NCBI GenBank assembly: GCA_021202715.1
Contig: JAJQCL010000176.1
Span: 2,227-17,711 of the forward strand
DNA: 15,485 bases
Source: Lachnospiraceae bacterium
GTDB taxonomy: Bacteria; Bacillota; Clostridia; Lachnospirales; Lachnospiraceae
Direction: 5' to 3'
The notes beneath the pieces are model-generated. The model saw only the letters and a program-made list of their open reading frames with translations, ran no database searches and was not told the DNA's origin. Below, one piece after another: positions 1 through 6,982 of the stretch. Position 1 is the stretch's first letter, and every line of letters begins with the position of its first letter. Made by a program: the position numbers and the translations under genes.

Positions 1-915
1 GTGTACTGCGGACTGTATCCGGCGGACGGCGCAAAATACCCGGATCTGCGGGATGCGCTGGAGAAGCTGCAGCTCAACGATGCTTCTCTGCAGTATGAAC
101 CGGAGACCTCGGTGGCGCTGGGATTCGGTTTTCGCTGTGGGTTCCTGGGACTCTTACATCTGGAGATCATTCAGGAACGGCTGGAGCGGGAGTATGGTCT
201 GGATCTCGTGACGACGGCGCCCAGCGTAATTTACAAGGTACACAAAACCGACGGGACGGTCATCGACCTGACTAATCCGACCAATATGCCCGACCTCACG
301 GAGATCGAGTATATGGAAGAACCGGTGGTGTCGGCGGAGATCATGGTGACCACGGAGTTCATCGGCGCCATCATGGATTTGTGCCAGGAGCGGCGGGGCG
401 TGTACCTGGGCATGGAATATATGGAAGATACACGGGCACTGCTGCGCTATGAGCTGCCGCTTAATGAGATTATTTACGATTTCTTTGATGCGCTGAAGTC
501 CCGCTCCCGGGGCTATGCTTCCTTTGACTATGAGATGAAGGGCTATCAGCGCTCTGATCTGGTGAAGCTGGATATTCTGGTGAACCGCGAGGAGGTGGAT
601 GCCCTGTCGTTCATCGTATTTGAAGGGACGGCCTACGAGCGGGGAAGGAAGATGTGTGAAAAGCTGAAAGAGGAAATCCCCCGTCAGCTTTTTGAGATCC
701 CCATTCAGGCGGCGGTGGGCAGCCGCATCATCGCCCGCGAGACGGTGAAGGCGCTGCGCAAGGACGTCCTGGCCAAGTGCTATGGCGGCGATATCACCCG
801 GAAGAGAAAGCTTCTGGAGAAACAGAAGGAAGGCAAGAAGCGGATGCGCCAGGTGGGCAACGTGGAGATTCCGCAGAAGGCGTTCATGAGCGTCCTGAAA
901 CTGGACGATGAGTAA
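1..915 (+). CDS. lepA: Elongation factor 4 (LepA), C-terminal half, 5' end outside window
   Basis: This is the last 304 codons of LepA/EF4, a ribosome-associated translational GTPase of about 600 residues that resembles EF-G and is reported to act in back-translocation or ribosome assembly. The GTPase domain lies upstream of the window. The visible part starts in the EF-G domain III-like region (CGLYPADG, then LQLNDASLQYEPET), continues with the highly conserved GFGFRCGFLGLLH block near residues 40-53, and then the domain V-like part. It ends in the basic C-terminal domain found only in LepA (KCYGGDITRKRK followed by a lysine-rich stretch and IPQKAF). The GTG at base 1 is an internal Val codon, not a start. 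The frame is intact to the TAA at 913-915. hemW follows after 14 bp, an order common in Bacillota, so co-transcription is likely. Identity is very secure; only the 5' limit is unknown. Confidence 0.97.
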   Translation: MYCGLYPADGAKYPDLRDALEKLQLNDASLQYEPETSVALGFGFRCGFLGLLHLEIIQERLEREYGLDLVTTAPSVIYKVHKTDGTVIDLTNPTNMPDLTEIEYMEEPVVSAEIMVTTEFIGAIMDLCQERRGVYLGMEYMEDTRALLRYELPLNEIIYDFFDALKSRSRGYASFDYEMKGYQRSDLVKLDILVNREEVDALSFIVFEGTAYERGRKMCEKLKEEIPRQLFEIPIQAAVGSRIIARETVKALRKDVLAKCYGGDITRKRKLLEKQKEGKKRMRQVGNVEIPQKAFMSVLKLDDE

Positions 916-929
916 GGACTGAGGGATAC

Positions 930-2078
930 ATGACGAAAAAAGATCTGAGCGTATATGTACACATTCCATTTTGCGCCCGCAAATGCGAATACTGTGACTT
1001 TGTCTCCGGTGTGGCTTCGCGGGAGGAGCAGGCTTATTATATCCGGGTGCTTCTGAAGGAGATCCGCGTTTTCGCAGCCCTGGGGAATCTTTTTCCTGTG
1101 CGGACCATTTTCCTGGGAGGCGGTACGCCGTCGCTGCTGGAGCCGACGAATCTGTCGCGGATCATGCGTCAGCTCCGGGATCAGTATGAGATCGCGGAGG
1201 ACGCGGAGATTACCATCGAGTGCAACCCGGGCACATTGACGGAGGACAAGCTGGACGCTTACCGGGAGATGGGCATCAACCGCCTGAGCCTGGGACTTCA
1301 GTCGGCCGATGACGAGGAACTCAAGCTCCTGGGCCGGATCCATACCTGGCAGAATTTCCTGGACAGCTACGAGATGGCGCGACGAAAGGGATTTCAGAAT
1401 ATTAACGTGGATCTGATGTCCGGACTTCCTACGCAGACCCTTGATTCCTGGAAGAATACCCTGGAGCGGGTGGCGGCGCTTGATCCCGAGCACATTTCCG
1501 CATACAGTCTCACGATTGAAGAGGGAACGCCCTTCTATGAGGAATATGCGGTCGGGCCGGGTCGGAATCTTCTGCCCACGGAGAAGGTGGAACGGGAAAT
1601 GTATCATTATACAGGGAGCTTTCTGGCAGAGAAAGGCTATCACCGCTATGAGATCTCCAATTACGCGAAGGAGGAGCGGGAATGCCGCCATAACATCGTT
1701 TACTGGACCGGCGGCGATTATGTGGGCTTCGGTGTCAATGCGTCTTCGTATCTGAATGGCCGCCGTTTCACCAATCCCAAAGACCAGAAGGACTACTGGG
1801 AGAGTGCCCGGACGGCCTACGCGAATTTCCGCAAAATGCCGCCGCAGAGCGAGCAGGCGACCATGGAGGAATTCATGTTTCTGGGACTGCGCATGATGCA
1901 GGGCATCTCTGTGCGGGAGTTCGAGGAGCGCTTCCATCTTCCCTACCAACAGGTGTACGGGGAACCCACGCAGCGGATGGTCCGTCAGGGACTTCTGGAA
2001 CAGGACGGCGATCGCGTGCGGCTCACGGAGCGGGGGATCGATGTCAGCAATCAGGTCCTGGTGGAGTTTTTACTGTAG
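930..2078 (+). CDS. hemW: Radical SAM family heme chaperone HemW
   Basis: The 382-residue product is the usual length for HemW, a cytoplasmic radical SAM protein that binds heme and is thought to insert it into respiratory or other target proteins. It was long misannotated as coproporphyrinogen III oxidase HemN. The cluster-binding motif CARKCEYCDF places the three Cys at residues 15, 19 and 22. The residue two after the last Cys is Phe (Phe24), as in HemW; true HemN has a fourth Cys there. A glycine-rich SAM-binding motif (GGGTPS) lies near residue 65, and the HNxxYW heme-binding motif typical of HemW is at 254-259 (HNIVYW). The C-terminal third is the HemN C-terminal-like helical domain. 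The ATG at 930 has GAGGG at 921-925, a short spacing, with AAGGA slightly further up. It follows lepA by 14 bp, so translation is probably coupled within one operon. hrcA, which often follows in Bacillota, is absent. Confidence 0.93.
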   Translation: MTKKDLSVYVHIPFCARKCEYCDFVSGVASREEQAYYIRVLLKEIRVFAALGNLFPVRTIFLGGGTPSLLEPTNLSRIMRQLRDQYEIAEDAEITIECNPGTLTEDKLDAYREMGINRLSLGLQSADDEELKLLGRIHTWQNFLDSYEMARRKGFQNINVDLMSGLPTQTLDSWKNTLERVAALDPEHISAYSLTIEEGTPFYEEYAVGPGRNLLPTEKVEREMYHYTGSFLAEKGYHRYEISNYAKEERECRHNIVYWTGGDYVGFGVNASSYLNGRRFTNPKDQKDYWESARTAYANFRKMPPQSEQATMEEFMFLGLRMMQGISVREFEERFHLPYQQVYGEPTQRMVRQGLLEQDGDRVRLTERGIDVSNQVLVEFLL

Positions 2079-2168
2079 AAATTTTTCGGCTGAGGGCCGT
2101 GCGGAAGCGGCAGGACGGCTTCATCAGGACGGAAATGGGAGCCTGAATCTGGGAGTGAAGAGTAGAAT

Positions 2169-2963
2169 ATGGAAAAGAAAGAAGAATTCCGGGCAGGGCT
2201 GACCCGCCTGCGTGAGAAGGCGGCGGGAAATTATAATCATATTACGATCGGCGAGATTCTGGCCTGCTTTTCCGGCATGGAGCTGACGAAGGATCAGATT
2301 CGTCTGATCTATCAGTATGCTGAGGAAGAGCATATCGTGATTGAGGGCTACCAGCCTCATGATACGCGGAGCGTGTCTCTCGGGGAGCCGAAGCTGACCG
2401 GAGAGGAAAAGGCTTATTTTAAAATGTATCTGGAGGATTTGAAGGGCGTCGTCCCCTGTGAGATCGATGAAGCCGCGATGCTGGCGGAGCGGCTGCTGGC
2501 GGGGGATGATGCGGTGATCACCCGTCTCACGGAGGGACATCTGCATCTGGTTCTGGAGATCGCCCGCCGCCACAGCGGCCGGGGCGTTTTGATGGGGGAT
2601 CTGGTGCAGGAGGGAAATATGGCACTGGTGCTGGCCCTGGATGAATTGGTCGGCGGAACCCGTTTCCTGGCCGGGGATATTCGCGATTTCCTGACCGACC
2701 GTGTGGAGACGGCCCTGAAAGCGTGGAGTTCCGACCAGGGGAAGCAGGAACAGGCCGGGGAGCAGAAGGCCCGGGAGGCCAATCGGCTGCTGGCGGCCAC
2801 AGCGGAGCTGGAGGAGGAACTGGGGCGGGAGGCGACGCTGGCGGAGCTTTCCCGCAAGGTCAATTTGCCAGAGGATAAGGTGAAGGAACTGATACGGATC
2901 TCTCTTAATGCGGCGGAATTCTCGCAGAATGCCGGAGAGGGAGAATCTTCGTCAGAGGATTGA
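2169..2963 (+). CDS. Sigma-70-like protein lacking region 4, function unknown
   Basis: The 264-residue protein resembles a primary sigma factor but is incomplete. Residues about 5-60 look like region 1.1 (helical, with ITIGEIL and LTKDQIRLIYQYAEEE). Residues about 80-120 look like region 1.2/2.1. Residues 123-160 match region 2.1-2.2, including the core-polymerase-binding signature DLVQEGN at 144-150. The aromatic region 2.3/2.4 that melts and reads the -10 element (FSTYATWWIRQ in RpoD) is replaced by a non-aromatic sequence (DIRDFLTDRVETAL). Residues about 207-245 resemble region 3 (ELEEELGREATLAELS). Region 4, which reads the -35, is missing, and the protein ends in an acidic Ser/Glu tail. 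I infer binding to RNA polymerase without normal promoter initiation, as a regulator or decoy; a diverged alternative sigma is the other possibility. The start has GGGAGTGAAGAG at 2151-2162. It lies 90 bp after hemW, and its stop codon lies inside the purL -35 element. Confidence 0.75.
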   Translation: MEKKEEFRAGLTRLREKAAGNYNHITIGEILACFSGMELTKDQIRLIYQYAEEEHIVIEGYQPHDTRSVSLGEPKLTGEEKAYFKMYLEDLKGVVPCEIDEAAMLAERLLAGDDAVITRLTEGHLHLVLEIARRHSGRGVLMGDLVQEGNMALVLALDELVGGTRFLAGDIRDFLTDRVETALKAWSSDQGKQEQAGEQKAREANRLLAATAELEEELGREATLAELSRKVNLPEDKVKELIRISLNAAEFSQNAGEGESSSED

Positions 2964-2988
2964 CAGATTTCGTCAGGGAAGTTATTCT
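2960..2988 (+). promoter_or_regulatory. Putative sigma-A promoter of purL
   Basis: A consensus -35 box TTGACA (2960-2965) is followed after exactly 17 bp by TATTCT (2983-2988), which matches 4 of 6 positions of the -10 consensus. The box overlaps the stop codon of the sigma-like gene: the TGA at 2961-2963 is part of TTGACA. Transcription would start near 2995 and give a leader of about 73 nt before the purL ATG. The -35 overlap is direct observation; activity is inferred. Confidence 0.55.
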
Positions 2989-3030
2989 TGAACAGAAACA
3001 GATAAATACTGTACCCGCAGGGCAGAACTG

Positions 3031-3046
3031 CTGGCCATGCGGCCAG
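3031..3046 (+). promoter_or_regulatory. Leader hairpin just upstream of the purL ribosome binding site
   Basis: CTGGCC (3031-3036) and GGCCAG (3041-3046) form a perfect 6-bp stem with the tetraloop ATGC. It ends 5 bp before the purL ribosome binding site GGAGG (3052-3056). No T-run follows, so it is not a terminator. It could influence ribosome access or mRNA stability. No purine riboswitch core was recognised around it. Confidence 0.4.
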
Positions 3047-3067
3047 GATACGGAGGACAAGAAACCT

Positions 3068-6000
3068 ATGAGCGTGAAGCGTATTTACGTGGAGAAAAAA
3101 CCCGCCTATGCCGTAGCGGCGCGGGGACTGAAAGAGGAGATCGAGAGCTTTCTGGGAATTCGGACTGTGACGAAGGTCCGGGTTCTGATCCGCTATGACA
3201 TGGAAAATCTCAGCGAAGCCACCTACGAAGCGGCTCGTGGGCTGGTCTTCTCGGAGCCGCCGGTGGACGATCTGTACGAGGGGACGTTCCCCCGCGCGGA
3301 GGGTGCGCACGTGTTCTCTGTCGAATATCTGCCCGGACAGTTCGACCAGCGGGCTGATTCCGCGGAGCAGTGCGTGAAGCTCCTGAAGGAAGACGAAGAA
3401 CCCGTCATCCGCTCTGCGACCACGTACGTCATCGAGGGAGAAATCAGTGACGAGGAGATGGCCGCAATCCAGTCTCTTTGCATTAATCCGGTGGATTCCC
3501 GTCTGGCGGACGGCGATATTCCGGATACTCTGATCGAAAAGTTCGAGGAACCGGCGGACGTGAAGATCTTTGACGGATTCCGCACGATGGAGGAAACGCC
3601 CCTGCGGGAGCTGTACGAATCCCTGAATCTGGCCATGACTTTCGCAGATTTCCGCTTCATTCAGGAATATTTTGCCGGGGAGGAACCGCGCGACCCGACG
3701 ATGCCGGAGATTCGGGTGCTCGACACCTACTGGTCGGATCATTGCCGTCATACCACCTTCCAGACGGAGCTGAAGGATATCTCCTTCACGGACGGCGATT
3801 ACCGGGAGGAGATGGAGGAGACCTATCAGGAATATCTGGCGGACCGGGCGGATGTCTATGGCGACCGCAAGGATAAGTACATCTGTCTGATGGATCTGGC
3901 GCTCATTGCCATGAAAAAATTGAAGAAAGACGGTCTCCTTACCGATCAGGAGGAGACCGACGAGATCAACGCCTGCAGCATCGTGGTACCGGTGACCGTG
4001 GACGGAGAGACCGAGGAGTGGCTGATCAATTTTAAAAATGAGACGCATAATCATCCGACCGAGATCGAGCCTTTCGGCGGTGCGGCCACCTGCCTGGGCG
4101 GCGCGATCCGCGATCCGCTGTCCGGCCGTACATATGTGTATCAGGCCATGCGTGTGACGGGCGCGGCAGATCCGACGGCTCCCGTGGAGAAGACGCTGGT
4201 CGGGAAGCTGCCGCAGAAGAAGATCGTCACGGACGCGGCGCACGGCTACAGCTCTTACGGCAACCAGATCGGTCTGGCGACCGGGTATGTGAAGGAGATC
4301 TACCATCCCGGCTATGTGGCCAAGAGGATGGAGGTCGGCGCGGTCATGGGGGCGGCGCCGCGAAAAAATGTCATCCGTGAGACCTCCGATCCCGGCGACA
4401 TTATTCTGCTGATCGGCGGACGGACCGGACGGGACGGCTGCGGCGGCGCGACCGGCTCCTCCAAGGCGCACAATTCCTCCTCGCTGGCGACCTGCGGCGC
4501 CGAGGTGCAAAAGGGAAATGCGCCCACAGAGCGGAAGATTCAGCGCCTGTTCCGCCGCCCGGAGGTCAGTCGTCTGATCCGCAAATGCAATGATTTCGGC
4601 GCCGGCGGCGTGTCCGTGGCCATCGGTGAGCTGGCGGATGGCCTGTGGATCGATCTGAATATGGTTCCCAAGAAATATGCCGGTCTGGATGGCACGGAGA
4701 TCGCCATTTCCGAGTCGCAGGAGCGGATGGCGGTGGTCATCGATCCGGAGAACCTGACGGAGATGATGGGCTACATCCGCGAGGAAAACCTGGAAGCTGT
4801 TGTGGTGGCTGAGGTGAAAGAGGAAAAGCGTCTGGTCATGTACTGGCGGGATAAGGTCATCGTGGATATCAGCCGCGATTTCCTGAACACCAACGGCGCA
4901 CATCAGGAGACAGATTTGCGGGTACAGGTTCCGAACGGAGAAGGGACACCTCTGGCCAAAGAATCCGTGGCTCCCGGCGAGGTGCAGGGAAAATGGATGA
5001 ACACCCTGCGTGATCTGAATGTCTGCTCTCAGAAGGGCCTGGTGGAAATGTTTGATTCCACCGTGGGCGCCGGTTCGGTGCTCATGCCCTATGGGGGAAA
5101 ATACCAGCTGACAGAGACGCAGTCGATGGCCGCGAAGCTGCCGGTGCTTGAGGGAAAGACCGATGCGGTGACGATGATGAGCTACGGCTTCGACCCGTAT
5201 CTTTCCTCCTGGAGCCCTTATCACGGGGCGCAGTATGCGGTCATTTCTTCCGTAGCAAAGATCGTTGCGGGTGGCGGCGATTCCCGGAGTATCCATTTTA
5301 CCTTCCAGGAGTTCTTCCGCAAGCTGGGAACGGATCCGGAGCGCTGGGGGGAGCCCTTTGCTGCGCTGCTCGGCGCCTTCAGGGCACAGAAGGGCTTCGG
5401 CCTGGCTTCGATCGGCGGCAAGGACAGCATGTCCGGGAGCTTTAATGAGATCGATGTTCCGCCGACCCTGATCTCTTTTGCCGTGGATATGGCGAAGGAA
5501 AACGATATTCTCACCCCGGAGCTGAAGCAGGCCGGAGATCAGCTGGTGCTTTTCTCCATTCAGAGGGATGCGAAGGGGCTGCCGGATTACGCACAGATCC
5601 GGGCGCTCTATGAAGCCATCCACGAGGACATGCAGGCAGGACGCATCACGGCCGCCTATGAGGTGGAACGGATGGGTCTGGCGGAGGCGGTGGCCAAGAT
5701 GGCCTTCGGCAATAAGCTGGGCGTGGCGATTGATCCGAATTTCCCTGCCGGGGAGTTCTTCGCGGCGGGCTGGGGCAACATCGTGGCCGAGGTGCCGACG
5801 GAGGACGTAGAACATCTGAAAGCGGCCGGATGTGTAATCGGTGAGGTCACGGCGGAGCCGAGATTGACCTATGGGGAAGCTGTAATCGATCTGGAGGAAG
5901 CAATCCGCACCTGGAGCGCACCGCTGGAGAAGGTGTTTCCGACACATGTGACCGAGACAAAGACGCCGGTGGAGAGCCCTCTTTACGATACGAAGGATAT

Positions 6001-6823
6001 TACGATCTGCAATCACAAGCTGGCGCAGCCGCGGGTCTTTATTCCTGCGTTCCCCGGTACGAATTGCGAGGTGGACAGCGCGCAGGCGATGGAGCGGGCC
6101 GGCGCCCGCGCGGTGGTGAAGGTGATGCGGAACCTGACCGCCGAAGACATCCGTTTCTCCGTCGATGAATTTGCCAAAGAGATTGCTCAGGCGCAGATCA
6201 TCTTCTTCCCCGGCGGATTTTCGGCCGGTGATGAGCCGGACGGCTCCGCAAAATTCTTCGCGGCGACCTTCCGCAACGCGAAGATCCGGGAGGAAGTGGA
6301 GAAGCTGCTGAATGAGCGGGACGGTCTGGCGCTGGGCATCTGCAACGGCTTCCAGGCGCTGATCAAGCTGGGACTGGTGCCGGAAGGGAAGATCGTGCCG
6401 CAGGGGACGTCTTCTCCCACGCTGACCTTTAATACGATCGGCCGCCACATCTCCCGCATGAACTACGTGAAGGTCGTGACGAACAAGTCTCCCTGGCTGC
6501 AGCTTGCCGATCTGGGCGGGGTCTACTGCAATCCCGCTTCTCATGGCGAGGGCCGCTTTGTCGCGAATGACGCCTGGCTGGAAAAGCTCTTCGCGAACGG
6601 ACAGGTGGCGACACAGTACTGCGATCCCGAGGGAAATGTTTCCATGGATGAGACCTGGAACTCCAACGGCTCCTTCCGGGCCATTGAGGGAATTACCAGC
6701 CCCGACGGACGGGTCCTGGGCAAGATGCTTCATAATGAGAGACGCGGAGCATCGCTGCAGAAGAATATTTACGGCGATCAGGATATGAGAATTTTCGAGG
6801 CCGGGGTGCGTTATTTCCGGTAA
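3068..6823 (+). CDS. purL: Phosphoribosylformylglycinamidine synthase (FGAM synthase), single-chain
   Basis: The 1251-residue protein is a full-length, single-chain FGAM synthase. It performs the fourth step of de novo IMP synthesis, converting FGAR, glutamine and ATP to FGAM in the cytoplasm. The synthetase core carries ETHNHPTEIEPFGGAATC starting at residue 325, and a second-half ATP/metal motif GGKDSMSGSF near 783. The C-terminal class I glutaminase domain begins near residue 988 (FPGTNCEVD) and contains FPGGFSAGD, the nucleophile Cys1092 in GICNGF, the conserved SHGEGRF at 1158-1164, and the catalytic His1222/Glu1224 in LHNER. The layout suits the clostridial clade-II family rather than the split PurL/PurQ/PurS enzyme of Bacillus. 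The frame is open upstream to a TTG at 2960, but the ATG at 3068 is chosen because GGAGG lies 11 bp upstream, the protein family begins here, and a promoter occupies the upstream part. No other pur gene is adjacent. Confidence 0.96.
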   Translation: MSVKRIYVEKKPAYAVAARGLKEEIESFLGIRTVTKVRVLIRYDMENLSEATYEAARGLVFSEPPVDDLYEGTFPRAEGAHVFSVEYLPGQFDQRADSAEQCVKLLKEDEEPVIRSATTYVIEGEISDEEMAAIQSLCINPVDSRLADGDIPDTLIEKFEEPADVKIFDGFRTMEETPLRELYESLNLAMTFADFRFIQEYFAGEEPRDPTMPEIRVLDTYWSDHCRHTTFQTELKDISFTDGDYREEMEETYQEYLADRADVYGDRKDKYICLMDLALIAMKKLKKDGLLTDQEETDEINACSIVVPVTVDGETEEWLINFKNETHNHPTEIEPFGGAATCLGGAIRDPLSGRTYVYQAMRVTGAADPTAPVEKTLVGKLPQKKIVTDAAHGYSSYGNQIGLATGYVKEIYHPGYVAKRMEVGAVMGAAPRKNVIRETSDPGDIILLIGGRTGRDGCGGATGSSKAHNSSSLATCGAEVQKGNAPTERKIQRLFRRPEVSRLIRKCNDFGAGGVSVAIGELADGLWIDLNMVPKKYAGLDGTEIAISESQERMAVVIDPENLTEMMGYIREENLEAVVVAEVKEEKRLVMYWRDKVIVDISRDFLNTNGAHQETDLRVQVPNGEGTPLAKESVAPGEVQGKWMNTLRDLNVCSQKGLVEMFDSTVGAGSVLMPYGGKYQLTETQSMAAKLPVLEGKTDAVTMMSYGFDPYLSSWSPYHGAQYAVISSVAKIVAGGGDSRSIHFTFQEFFRKLGTDPERWGEPFAALLGAFRAQKGFGLASIGGKDSMSGSFNEIDVPPTLISFAVDMAKENDILTPELKQAGDQLVLFSIQRDAKGLPDYAQIRALYEAIHEDMQAGRITAAYEVERMGLAEAVAKMAFGNKLGVAIDPNFPAGEFFAAGWGNIVAEVPTEDVEHLKAAGCVIGEVTAEPRLTYGEAVIDLEEAIRTWSAPLEKVFPTHVTETKTPVESPLYDTKDITICNHKLAQPRVFIPAFPGTNCEVDSAQAMERAGARAVVKVMRNLTAEDIRFSVDEFAKEIAQAQIIFFPGGFSAGDEPDGSAKFFAATFRNAKIREEVEKLLNERDGLALGICNGFQALIKLGLVPEGKIVPQGTSSPTLTFNTIGRHISRMNYVKVVTNKSPWLQLADLGGVYCNPASHGEGRFVANDAWLEKLFANGQVATQYCDPEGNVSMDETWNSNGSFRAIEGITSPDGRVLGKMLHNERRGASLQKNIYGDQDMRIFEAGVRYFR

Positions 6824-6835
6824 TAATTCCGGTAA
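6815..6835 (+). repeat. 9-bp direct repeat spanning the purL stop codon
   Basis: TTCCGGTAA occurs at 6815-6823, which is the Phe-Arg-stop end of purL, and again at 6827-6835, separated by TAA. The copies are 12 bp apart, so the second reads in the same frame as Phe-Arg-stop, with an extra in-frame stop between them. It looks like a small slippage duplication. No convincing terminator was seen between purL and the ppdK promoter; only a weak CCGG/CCGG pairing is available here. Confidence 0.6.
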
Positions 6836-6844
6836 AAAAACTTC

Positions 6845-6873
6845 TTTTCTCATATGATAAAATATGATATAAT
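6845..6873 (+). promoter_or_regulatory. Putative promoter of ppdK with extended -10
   Basis: A perfect -10 box TATAAT (6868-6873) is preceded by TG one base away (6865-6866), making an extended -10. The position 17 bp upstream (6845-6850, TTTTCT) is a poor -35 match, which an extended -10 can compensate for. The area is strikingly AT-rich compared with the flanking genes. Transcription from about 6880 would give a leader of roughly 100 nt. Confidence 0.6.
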
Positions 6874-6931
6874 TTCAAACGGCGCCAAACGGTCGGAGAG
6901 AATCGGCGGCAGAGCGGCGACCGCGAACAGA

Positions 6932-6958
6932 CTCGGAGGGGGATTTTCCCTCATCGAG
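6932..6958 (+). promoter_or_regulatory. Structured 5' leader of ppdK
   Basis: The leader can fold into a hairpin with an inner stem GAGGG (6936-6940)/CCCTC (6948-6952) and an outer stem CTCG (6932-6935)/CGAG (6955-6958), separated by a 2-nt bulge. A second pairing, CGGTCG (6890-6895) with CGACCG (6918-6923), lies further upstream. The strong ribosome binding site AGGAGG (6969-6974) remains free, 8 nt before the ATG. No T-run follows the hairpin. It matches no riboswitch class I know; a role in mRNA stability is a guess. Confidence 0.35.
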
Positions 6959-6982
6959 GTACAGATTTAGGAGGAACGAACA

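Noticed and set aside
2960..3067. 36-residue N-terminal extension of PurL from a TTG at 2960
   Set aside because: The extension has no family similarity, has no ribosome binding site and contains the likely purL promoter. The ATG at 3068 has GGAGG upstream.
2414..6853. Antisense open frame of nearly 1480 codons opposite purL
   Set aside because: It is exactly codon-aligned with purL and exists only because purL lacks TTA, CTA and TCA. Its product is rich in His, Arg and Leu without domain signatures, and purL itself shows all its family motifs.
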